Assembly: GCA_016649785.1 (NCBI GenBank)
Contig: JAENXB010000064.1
Coordinates: 1-12,800 of the forward strand
Direction: 5' to 3'
Length of the DNA: 12,800 nt
Source: Flavobacteriaceae bacterium
Lineage (GTDB): Bacteria > Bacteroidota > Bacteroidia > Flavobacteriales > Flavobacteriaceae
The notes under the pieces were generated by a model. It did no database searches, was not told where the DNA came from, and saw only the letters and a list, made by a program, of their open reading frames with translations. Position 1 is the stretch's first letter. Each line of letters opens with the position of its first letter. Below are positions 6,458-12,667 of the stretch, piece by piece. The translations under genes were made by a program, and so were the position numbers.

Positions 6458-7225
6458 ATGGGAACAGATATAACACTCGAGATCAGGCGATTCAAGGAAA
6501 TTCGCGATGATCATAATTTTACGCAGGCGGAGTTTGCCGACCTGTTAGGGATTAAGAATTCCACTGCCGATATAGAGCGTGGCCGTACAAAATTATCGGG
6601 CAAACTGGTAGCGGAATTGTTAAGGCAATTTGGGGTAAACCCTCTATGGTTATTTGGCGAGAGCAGCCAGAAATACCTTTCTGTAAACAAGGGAGATGTG
6701 AGCCCTAAAGTAGTGACCGTGAACAGTGGGGAGCAGGAAAATATCGTGCTGGTAAACCAAAAGGCCGCGGCGGGTTATCCGCAAAACGTGCAGGATGTTG
6801 GATGGTACCAGCAATTGCCGGCTTTTGATATCCCATTGCCGGAATACCGGAATGCCACTTATCGCGGTTTCCAGGTAGAAGGTGATAGCATGATGCCGAA
6901 TTTACTTCCGGGGGAATGGGTGTTGGGAAAAGCGGTTCCAAGCATAGGGGAGGTAAGCAACAGTAAAATTTATGTAGCGGTGCTGTATGACTCTGTATTG
7001 GTGAAAAAGATCCAAAAGCTGGACGATCCGTATAAAATATTGCTGGTTTCAATAAATGAAGAATATGCGCCCCTGGAAGTCCTGATAAACGATATCCAGG
7101 AACTTTGGCAGATAAACAGCAAACTCACCTTTAGTGTGGATGCTACCTCAGAAACCGGGTTACTAAGGCAACTTCAGCAATCCATGGACGAACTTAAAAG
7201 CGAATTTAAAACCTTTAAGCAATAA
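6458..7225 (+). CDS. LexA/CI-like HTH-S24 autocleaving transcriptional repressor
   Basis: 255 aa from the ATG at 6458 (the longer reading from TTG 6425 would start inside the promoter). Residues about 7-70 form an XRE/Cro-type helix-turn-helix, with FTQAEFADLLGIKNSTADIE as the core. The C-terminal half is an S24 peptidase domain: candidate cleavage bond A105-G106 in KAAAGYP, nucleophile S144 in GDSMMP and general base K183 in VLVKKI. The spacing resembles LexA (A84, S119, K156), so RecA-stimulated self-cleavage is plausible. A C-terminal extension of about 45 residues, rich in Gln, Leu and Lys, looks helical. The gene is divergent from dinB-dnaE2, and dyads lie over both promoters, pointing to an autoregulated repressor of the mutagenesis genes. 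A phage CI-like origin is possible, but no phage genes are nearby. It ends at a strong bidirectional terminator. Confidence 0.88.
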   Translation: MGTDITLEIRRFKEIRDDHNFTQAEFADLLGIKNSTADIERGRTKLSGKLVAELLRQFGVNPLWLFGESSQKYLSVNKGDVSPKVVTVNSGEQENIVLVNQKAAAGYPQNVQDVGWYQQLPAFDIPLPEYRNATYRGFQVEGDSMMPNLLPGEWVLGKAVPSIGEVSNSKIYVAVLYDSVLVKKIQKLDDPYKILLVSINEEYAPLEVLINDIQELWQINSKLTFSVDATSETGLLRQLQQSMDELKSEFKTFKQ

Positions 7226-7257
7226 AAAGATCCATCCCGGTTATGGATGGATCTTTT
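7225..7257. terminator. Bidirectional hairpin terminator between repressor and 43-aa lipoprotein
   Basis: Arms 7225-7237 (AAAAGATCCATCC) and 7245-7257 (GGATGGATCTTTT) pair perfectly over 13 bp around a 7-nt loop. A/T runs on both sides let it serve both convergent genes. The left arm begins on the last base of the repressor stop codon. Confidence 0.85.
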
Positions 7258-7280
7258 AAGTTTAGCCGATAGATTAATTG

Positions 7281-7412
7281 TTAATCTACCACGTCTTCTA
7301 CTGCATCTTCTACATCATCGGCTGCTTTTTCAATTCCGGACTTTTCCCTGCAGGAAGTAAGCACTATACTTGTAGTGAAAGTAAGTGCCAGTAATAAAAC
7401 CAGTTTTTTCAT
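7281..7412 (-). CDS. Very small 'SCRE' lipoprotein (43 aa)
   Basis: Function unknown. The ATG at 7412 opens a 43-residue frame ending in TAA at 7281-7283. It begins MKKLVLLLAL, has a hydrophobic core to residue 18 and a lipobox-like VLTSC with C21 lipidated, followed by REKSG. The mature part is only 23 residues, mostly acidic, with EKAADDVEDAVEDVVD, roughly one and a half of the 11-residue units seen in its relatives. The shared SCRE motif, start, amphipathic tail and downstream terminator all support a real gene despite its size. It could instead be a truncated paralogue. Upstream, TAAATTCA preceded 18 bp away by TTG (minus strand) is a weak promoter candidate. Confidence 0.75.
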   Translation of the reverse strand: MKKLVLLLALTFTTSIVLTSCREKSGIEKAADDVEDAVEDVVD

Positions 7413-7481
7413 AATTTAAGGTTTAGTGGTTGAATTTAAATTTAGATATAATTCCGCAAAAAATTTTAGAGATTAAAAAAT

Positions 7482-7739
7482 CTACATATCATCGGTTCCA
7501 CCGGTACCGGTGTTTTCTTTTACTTCATCAACACCTTCTTCAACGGCATCCCCAACATCTTCGGCCGCTTTTTTAATAGCGTCCCCGGTATCATCGGCGG
7601 CATCTTCAAGATCATTATCCATGTGGTCCATGTCATCGCTCATTTCCATTTCGTGTTTTTCCTTATTTTCTTCCCTGCAAGAGGTGAAAAAAGCCGTAAA
7701 CATAAAAACGCATGCCAGCACCAAAATTGATTTTTTCAT
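7482..7739 (-). CDS. 'SCRE' lipoprotein with a His/Met-rich segment and acidic 11-mers (85 aa)
   Basis: Function unknown. It has a signal peptide with a hydrophobic core and lipobox FFTSC with C21 lipidated (C10 lies within the hydrophobic core), followed by REENKEK. Residues 29-40 hold two histidines and four methionines among acidic residues (H29, M31, M33, M37, H39, M40), unlike its paralogues. Amphipathic 11-mers follow (DDTGDAIKKAA, EDVGDAVEEGV), and the protein ends in a Gly/Thr-rich tail. It lies 69 bp upstream of the 43-aa paralogue and 39 bp downstream of the 75-aa one, in the same direction, so the three may share a transcript. The open frame on the opposite strand here is a low-complexity shadow. 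Confidence 0.85.
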   Translation of the reverse strand: MKKSILVLACVFMFTAFFTSCREENKEKHEMEMSDDMDHMDNDLEDAADDTGDAIKKAAEDVGDAVEEGVDEVKENTGTGGTDDM

Positions 7740-7778
7740 AAATTTCGATTTTAATTAATTATTCGTTTTAAAAAATGA

Positions 7779-8006
7779 CTAATTATCGTCACCAATTTTA
7801 TCAATTTCCTTGTCTATTTCCTTGTTGACCTCGGCATCTACTTTTTCAGCAGTTCTTTCCAAAACTCCCTTTTTTTCTTCCGCAGGCGCGGTTTTTTCTA
7901 CCTTAACTTCCCTTATCACAGTTTCTTTTTCAGTAGTTTCCCTACAAGATATAAGTGAAGTTGCCGTGAAAAGAAATAAAGCAGATAATAAAATAACTCG
8001 TTTCAT
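7779..8006 (-). CDS. 'SCRE' lipoprotein, Lys/Glu-rich (75 aa)
   Basis: Function unknown. It starts MKRVILLSAL and has a lipobox SLISC with C21 lipidated, followed by RETTEKE as in the 73- and 76-aa relatives near the left end of the window. The mature part is charged: a short beta-prone segment (TVIREVKVEK), a Pro/Ala linker, then a predicted helix with KEIDKEIDKIGDDN. The 11-residue register is less obvious than in the paralogues. It is first of three tandem lipoprotein genes. Minus-strand TAATTTCG at 8033-8040 is a plausible -7 variant, about 27 bp from the ATG. waaA ends 114 bp upstream on the same strand. Confidence 0.85.
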   Translation of the reverse strand: MKRVILLSALFLFTATSLISCRETTEKETVIREVKVEKTAPAEEKKGVLERTAEKVDAEVNKEIDKEIDKIGDDN

Positions 8007-8120
8007 ATTATTAGATTTAGGTTTTAAGAAACCGAAATTACTGTTTATTTAAATGTGCCAGTTCAATTTTTAGAATATTTTAATATATTTTAAAGAAAAC
8101 CTTAAATATTATAGAATAAA

Positions 8121-9371
8121 TTAAGATTTTTTAACATAATTGTTTTTCAAATATCTTTCTACAATTCTTGTGGCGCCAGTGTTGGTGTTTATGAAATCTC
8201 TCGCGATCTTTCCTGTCCGTGCCCTAAAATTGTCATCGGTAAGCAGTTTTGATAAAATTTGAGCAAGTTCTTCTTTTGTGCCTACAGAATATAATCCGGC
8301 AAGTTCCTGCAATTGTTTTGCCTCCGGAAATTTATCAAAATTAGTTCCCGTTATTATGGGAATTCCAAAAGTCGCCGGCTCCAGTATGTTGTGTAAACCG
8401 GTATTCCCCGCAGCCCCGCCTACGTATGCAATATCGGCATAGCTGTAAATCTTGCTTAGCAACCCGATGGTATCGATTATAAAAACCTGATAATCGGATA
8501 GGTTTTTACCTTCCTTTTCAGAAAAGAGGATCGTTTTTTTATTCAGTCCTTCTTTGAAACTCTTAATCTGATCGGGTTTTATGTTATGGGGAGCAATAAT
8601 AAACTTTGTTTCATTCGAAAAGCGGTTGATGAAATCTTCCAGCAAAGCCTCATCTTCCGGCCAGGTGCTGCCAGCCACAACACACATTTTCTCATCTTTA
8701 AAAGCTTCGATGAAATCCAGACGGTTGTCCTGTCCAATTTGATTTGACACCCGGTCAAAACGGGTATCGCCACTCAATGTCACATTTTGAAATCCTATGG
8801 AGTTCAACAAGTCTTTTGAAATCTGATTCTGAATAAAAAAGTGCTCAAAAGTTCCTAAAGACTTCTTCATCCAGGCTCCGTAAGATTTAAAAAACACCTG
8901 ATTTTCCCTAAACCCACCGGAAACCAAAAGGCTGGTGATATTTCTGGATTTTAATTCCTTTAGATAATTTGGCCAGAATTCATATTTTATAAAAATAGCC
9001 AACTCCGGATGTGCGGCATCCAAAAACCTCCTGACGTTCTTTTTGGTGTCCAGCGGTAAATACACCACTGCATCTGCCACCGGAGAGTTCTTTTTGATCT
9101 CATAACCGGAAGGAGAGAAAAAACTCACCAAAATTTTATGATGGGGAAACAGCTTTTTCACCACTTCAATAATTGGCAGGCCTTGTTCAAATTCCCCCAG
9201 GGAAGCCATATGAAACCAAATCACGGCATCATCCCTTTTTAATTTTGAATTGAGAATTGACAAGGTTTCTTTGCGTCCATCCACAAATTTCTCCATTTTC
9301 GGACTGAAATATTTTGTGAGCGGAAGCACTGAATTCACCAGCCAAACCGATATATTATAAAGTAGTTGCAA
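8121..9371 (-). CDS. waaA: 3-deoxy-D-manno-octulosonic acid (Kdo) transferase
   Basis: Transfers Kdo from CMP-Kdo to the lipid A precursor at the inner membrane, the first step of LPS inner-core assembly. It is 416 aa, near the usual family length. An N-terminal hydrophobic anchor (about 1-20) is followed by HMASLGEFEQG with the catalytic glutamate at E60, the same position as in E. coli WaaA. Other family blocks present are FIKYEFWPN, GDTRFDR, VAGSTWPEDE, the nucleotide-sugar site YVGGAAGNTGLHNILEP and GTNFDKFPEA. The start is TTG: an in-frame stop lies three codons upstream with no ATG between, and MQLLYNI fits the family N terminus. Minus-strand TATTTTAG at 9389-9396 is a possible -7 variant. 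It is divergent from the sugar aminotransferase gene, which may also serve surface glycan synthesis. Confidence 0.95.
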   Translation of the reverse strand: MQLLYNISVWLVNSVLPLTKYFSPKMEKFVDGRKETLSILNSKLKRDDAVIWFHMASLGEFEQGLPIIEVVKKLFPHHKILVSFFSPSGYEIKKNSPVADAVVYLPLDTKKNVRRFLDAAHPELAIFIKYEFWPNYLKELKSRNITSLLVSGGFRENQVFFKSYGAWMKKSLGTFEHFFIQNQISKDLLNSIGFQNVTLSGDTRFDRVSNQIGQDNRLDFIEAFKDEKMCVVAGSTWPEDEALLEDFINRFSNETKFIIAPHNIKPDQIKSFKEGLNKKTILFSEKEGKNLSDYQVFIIDTIGLLSKIYSYADIAYVGGAAGNTGLHNILEPATFGIPIITGTNFDKFPEAKQLQELAGLYSVGTKEELAQILSKLLTDDNFRARTGKIARDFINTNTGATRIVERYLKNNYVKKS

Positions 9372-9416
9372 ATCTTTTTATTTAAATGCTAAAATAGCTC
9401 TTTCATTAAAATTGCA

Positions 9417-9447
9417 TTGGTAGAAGGGGCGATATTTTGTATTTTCG
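9417..9447 (+). promoter_or_regulatory. Predicted promoter of the DegT-family aminotransferase gene
   Basis: TTG at 9417-9419 and TATTTTCG at 9440-9447 are separated by 20 bp. They match the Bacteroidota -33 box and the -7 consensus TAnnTTTG with one substitution. The -7 box ends 21 nt before the ATG at 9469. Confidence 0.5.
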
Positions 9448-9468
9448 CAGTACTACAATATAAAACAA

Positions 9469-10638
9469 ATGAAAAAGCTACAAATGGTTGACCTTCAAGG
9501 TCAATATAAATCAATAAAAGACCAAATTAACAGTTCGCTGAAGGAAGTTATGGAAACTTCCGCTTTTATTAACGGGCCTGAAGTTCAAAAATTTCAGAAG
9601 GAATTAGAAGAATATTTAGGAGTAAAGCATGTAATTCCCTGTGCCAACGGTACCGATGCCTTGCAAATAGCAATGATGGGACTTGGATTGCAACCCGGAG
9701 ATGAGGTTATTACCGCCGATTTCACTTTTGCGGCAACCGTTGAGGTGATCGCTCTTTTACAACTTACCCCGGTTTTGGTGGATGTGTATCCCAATACGTT
9801 CAACATAGATACCGATGCCATCAGGAAAGCAATAACCCCGAAAACCAAAGCCATTGTACCCGTGCATCTTTTTGGACAATGTGCCAATATGGATGAAATT
9901 CTTGCCATTGCTGAAGAACACAACTTGTATATTATTGAAGATAATGCCCAGGCCATTGGTGCCAACTATACCTTTAAAAACGGAACCAGGAAAAAAGCTG
10001 GTACAATAGGTCACGTTGGGGCGACTTCCTTTTTTCCCTCTAAGAATTTAGGTTGTTTTGGCGATGGCGGCGCAATTTTCACAAATGACGACGACCTTGC
10101 TCACACACTTCGCGGGGTAGTGAATCACGGGATGTACGAGCGCTATTACCATGATGTGGTTGGTGTGAATTCCAGATTGGATTCTTTACAAGCCGCGGTT
10201 TTAAGAGTGAAATTGCCCAATTTAAATGACTATAACAAAGCAAGACAGGAAGCTGCGAGAAAATATACCAAAGCATTTCAAAATTGTGAACACATTGAAA
10301 CCCCGCAAGTGGAAACTAACCAAAATTGTGACAAGGACTTAGGGATTTGTTCTACCTGCGATTGCCACGTGTTCCATCAATACACATTAAAAATCACCAA
10401 CGGAAAGCGGGATGCCCTTGGAAAACATTTGGCGGAGCTTCAAATTCCGCATGGAATCTATTACCCGATCCCGTTGCATAGCCAAAAAGCCTACAAAGAC
10501 AGTCGCTATAAGGAAGCTGATTTTCCTGTTACAAATCAATTAGTGAAAGAGGTGATCTCTTTGCCAATGCATACCGAATTGGACGATGAACAAATTGCTT
10601 TTATTACCAAAACGATTATTGATTTTGTAAATAAGTAA
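9469..10638 (+). CDS. DegT/DnrJ/EryC1/StrS-family PLP sugar aminotransferase with a four-Cys insert
   Basis: 389 aa, typical for the family. These enzymes transfer an amino group, usually from glutamate, to a keto sugar nucleotide used for O-antigen, capsule or glycoprotein sugars. It starts VDLQGQY, has the cofactor-site segment CANGTDALQIAM, EDNAQAIGA, and the PLP lysine K192 in FFPSKNLGCFGDGG, then NSRLDSLQAAVL; the family architecture is complete. Between residues 287 and 299 it carries C287, C294, C297 and C299 (CX6CX2CXC) just before HVFHQYTLK, where most relatives have only a short loop. WbpE-like activity (UDP-3-keto sugar) is the nearest guess, but the exact substrate cannot be read from sequence. 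It is a single gene with its own promoter and terminator, divergent from waaA. Confidence 0.9.
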   Translation: MKKLQMVDLQGQYKSIKDQINSSLKEVMETSAFINGPEVQKFQKELEEYLGVKHVIPCANGTDALQIAMMGLGLQPGDEVITADFTFAATVEVIALLQLTPVLVDVYPNTFNIDTDAIRKAITPKTKAIVPVHLFGQCANMDEILAIAEEHNLYIIEDNAQAIGANYTFKNGTRKKAGTIGHVGATSFFPSKNLGCFGDGGAIFTNDDDLAHTLRGVVNHGMYERYYHDVVGVNSRLDSLQAAVLRVKLPNLNDYNKARQEAARKYTKAFQNCEHIETPQVETNQNCDKDLGICSTCDCHVFHQYTLKITNGKRDALGKHLAELQIPHGIYYPIPLHSQKAYKDSRYKEADFPVTNQLVKEVISLPMHTELDDEQIAFITKTIIDFVNK

Positions 10639-10685
10639 TTCTGTTCTTTTTAAGAAGAGCTGTTTTGAATTTTCTTCATTATGGC

Positions 10686-10727
10686 AAATAGAAAATCCCT
10701 GACCGAAAGTTCAGGGATTTTCTATTT
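10686..10727. terminator. Strong hairpin terminator after the aminotransferase gene
   Basis: Arms 10686-10702 and 10711-10727 pair over 17 bp (core GAAAATCCCTGA / TCAGGGATTTTC) around an 8-nt loop, followed by a T-rich run. It lies between the convergent aminotransferase and fabD genes and probably serves both. Confidence 0.85.
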
Positions 10728-10794
10728 TATTTTTAATTGGACCCTTAATTACTTTAGAAATTAGACAAATACAGGAAATCTCTAAATAAGAGCA

Positions 10795-11679
10795 TTACAA
10801 TAAGGAAGCTGAAGAAGTTTCAGCGGTCCTGTCAATTTTCTTTACAAGGCCCTGCAATACTTTTCCGGGGCCAACTTCAATAAAATGCGTAGCTCCATCT
10901 TTGATCATATTTTGAACAGATTGGGTCCACCTCACAGGAGCGGTTAATTGCAACATCAGGTTTTTCTTGATCTCGGAAGGATCTGTTACCGCAGAAGCGT
11001 TCACATTTTGGTACACCGGGCAAATTGGTTTATTAAAGACAGTAGCTTCAATTGCTTCGGCCAGTTCTTTTCTTGCAGGCTCCATCAAAGGCGAATGGAA
11101 TGCACCGCCCACGGGTAAGATCAACGCTCTCTTGGCGCCTCTTTCCTTCAGCAATTCACAAGCTTCTTCAACCGCTTTTACATCTCCGGAAATTACCAAT
11201 TGTCCGGGACAATTGTAATTGGCCGCCACAACAATTCCATCCACTTCTGCACAAATTGCTTCCACTAAAGGATCTTCCAGCCCTAAAACAGCTGCCATTG
11301 TAGAAGGTTGAAGTTCGCAGGCATGTTGCATGGCAAGTGCCCTTTTGTAAACCAATTGCAAAGCCGATTCAAAATCCAAAGTTTTATTTGCGACCAAAGC
11401 CGAAATTTCACCCAGGGAATGTCCCGCGACCATATCAGGTTTAAAGGAATCGCTCAAAATTTTGGTCAAAATCACCGAATGCAGAAAAATAGCCGGTTGG
11501 GTAACTTTGGTTTGTTTTAAGTCTTCGGCAGAGCCTTCAAACATAATATCGGTGATTGAAAAACCTAAAATGGAATTTGCTTTTTCAAACAGTTTTTGGG
11601 CTTCGGGAAACTTTTCGTACAAATCCAATCCCATTCCTGTGAATTGTGCCCCCTGACCGGGGAATATATATGCATTCAT
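10795..11679 (-). CDS. fabD: Malonyl-CoA:acyl carrier protein transacylase
   Basis: Loads malonyl groups from CoA onto ACP for fatty acid synthesis in the cytoplasm. It is 294 aa, with FPGQGAQ at 6-12, the nucleophile S88 in GHSLGE, an arginine in YKRALAMQ that should hold the malonyl carboxylate, the active-site histidine H195 in GGAFHSPLM, and GPGKVLQGL near the C terminus. Length and motifs are normal. Here it stands alone rather than in a fab gene cluster, with a hairpin on each side. Minus-strand TATTTTAG at 11700-11707 is a possible -7 variant, the same octamer found upstream of waaA. The start is ATG. Confidence 0.97.
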   Translation of the reverse strand: MNAYIFPGQGAQFTGMGLDLYEKFPEAQKLFEKANSILGFSITDIMFEGSAEDLKQTKVTQPAIFLHSVILTKILSDSFKPDMVAGHSLGEISALVANKTLDFESALQLVYKRALAMQHACELQPSTMAAVLGLEDPLVEAICAEVDGIVVAANYNCPGQLVISGDVKAVEEACELLKERGAKRALILPVGGAFHSPLMEPARKELAEAIEATVFNKPICPVYQNVNASAVTDPSEIKKNLMLQLTAPVRWTQSVQNMIKDGATHFIEVGPGKVLQGLVKKIDRTAETSSASLL

Positions 11680-11713
11680 TTTTTATAAATTTTATATGGC
11701 TAAAATAGAGATA

Positions 11714-11757
11714 AAAAAAAGACCTCATAACAATTTGATGTTACAAGGTCTTTTTTT
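11714..11757 (-). terminator. Rho-independent terminator after the stress-protein gene
   Basis: Arms 11714-11725 (AAAAAAAGACCT) and 11746-11757 (AGGTCTTTTTTT) pair over 12 bp, with an inner TAAC/GTTA pairing (11728-11731 with 11740-11743). The minus-strand transcript ends in a T tract. It lies between the stress-protein gene and fabD. Confidence 0.85.
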
Positions 11758-11776
11758 AACGCTAAATACTTCGTTT

Positions 11777-12280
11777 TTATAAAGTTAATTTTCCCTTTTT
11801 TTCAATAATATCCGGATTTTCACCCCTAGCATTGGCCAGCCCTCTTTTGAATAACTTGCTGAGTGTATTTCCGCTGGAATCCCAGAAATAGGCTTCTTCG
11901 GGAACTATCTTAATGGCAGAATATTTTGACGCATCAGCATCTCTGAACCAGGTATCATCTTCGGCACTGTGGAAATTTTCAATGATCTTTTTATCAGAAA
12001 TTATTGATGCGTTCCCGGAAACACTTAGATATTCCATATTTGAAGGATGGCTGTAAAGCAACTGGACCTGCGGGTCTTTTGCTATATTGCTGTTATGTTC
12101 ACTATCCAAACGGCTCAAAAACCAAATATTCCCGTACTCATCCACTTTTTTGGTGATCATAGGAACTGCATTTATTGGTTGTTTTTTTAGATCTGTCAGT
12201 AAAAAGGCAATTTTGATATCCCGCACCAATTTTGTCATTTCTTCAATCGCTTCTTTACTTGTTAAATTTTCAGTTTTCAT
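11777..12280 (-). CDS. Pyridoxamine 5'-phosphate oxidase-like protein (general stress protein 26 family)
   Basis: 167 aa with the split-barrel flavin-binding fold of the general stress protein 26 branch of the PNPOx-like superfamily. The family is recognised from IAFLLTDL, a strand with GNIWFLSRLDSEHNSNI, then PQVQLLYSHPSNMEYLSVSG and the later EEAYFWDSSGN. The fold usually binds FMN or FAD as a dimer. Relatives are linked to general stress responses, but the physiological substrate is not known, so true PdxH activity should not be assumed. There is no signal peptide, so it is cytoplasmic. The start is ATG, with no Shine-Dalgarno. It is a single gene with a strong terminator; no convincing promoter box was found upstream. 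Confidence 0.88.
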   Translation of the reverse strand: MKTENLTSKEAIEEMTKLVRDIKIAFLLTDLKKQPINAVPMITKKVDEYGNIWFLSRLDSEHNSNIAKDPQVQLLYSHPSNMEYLSVSGNASIISDKKIIENFHSAEDDTWFRDADASKYSAIKIVPEEAYFWDSSGNTLSKLFKRGLANARGENPDIIEKKGKLTL

Positions 12281-12667
12281 TGCTTTAAGGTTTTGATTTA
12301 GTACAAGTTACCAAGCCTAAAACCTGTTTTTAGCTAAGGAATTCTTAAAAAATAAAGGGGTGATGTTAATGTTTGTGAAATTAACGGGGTGCTTTGATAA
12401 AATCTTATTGAGTTAAATTGTTGGGGCAATTATCTTTATTTTTTGTTTCAGAAATTTAATATTTATAAAAAAGTAGCCACGAACCTGCCTTTGCCGGCAG
12501 GCAGGTGCACGAATATGGATTTTGGAGTGCTGCAAAACCTTTTTATTGGCAGAATAATGGTTCGCTTTGAAATTTCTCCAGGAAGTTTGAACCTTTTGTT
12601 CTATGATACTTTAGCAAGGATTGCAATTATGGAAATGCACGGAAATTAAATTAATTATGCAAAAATC
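12281..12667. other. 387-bp non-coding stretch
   Basis: Between the stress-protein gene and folA. I see no convincing gene, RNA or promoter. A 68-codon frame at 12443-12649 (plus) has no recognisable motif and runs through a repeat hairpin, so I do not call it. The notable content is the GC-rich hairpin at 12484-12505, flanked by CACGAA motifs. The rest is AT-rich and could be degraded coding sequence. Confidence 0.6.
12474..12514. repeat. GC-rich hairpin inside a CACGAA-type intergenic repeat
   Basis: CCTGCC (12484-12489) pairs with GGCAGG (12496-12501), or over 7 bp as CCTGCCT with AGGCAGG (12499-12505). The hairpin sequence is far more GC-rich than its surroundings. It is flanked by GCCACGAA on the left and TGCACGAAT on the right, so it looks placed inside a CACGAA-type repeat. 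From memory, such sequences recur between genes in flavobacterial genomes; I cannot confirm that from one copy. Confidence 0.6.

Noticed and set aside
6705..7052. 115-codon minus-strand frame
   Set aside because: Shadow opposite the S24 peptidase domain of the repressor.
6458..7225. Prophage remnant suggested by a CI-like repressor
   Set aside because: No integrase, structural gene or attachment repeat in the window; the divergent polymerases give a better explanation.
8067..8118. AT-rich imperfect inverted repeat after waaA as a terminator
   Set aside because: Pairing is weak, made of AT only, and has no clear U tract on the minus strand.
9594..9965. 123-codon minus-strand frame with hydrophobic stretches
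   Set aside because: Antisense to the aminotransferase, which is complete and conserved across this interval.
12443..12649. 68-codon plus-strand frame in the gap before folA
   Set aside because: It has no recognisable motif and runs through the GC-rich repeat hairpin; composition looks non-coding.
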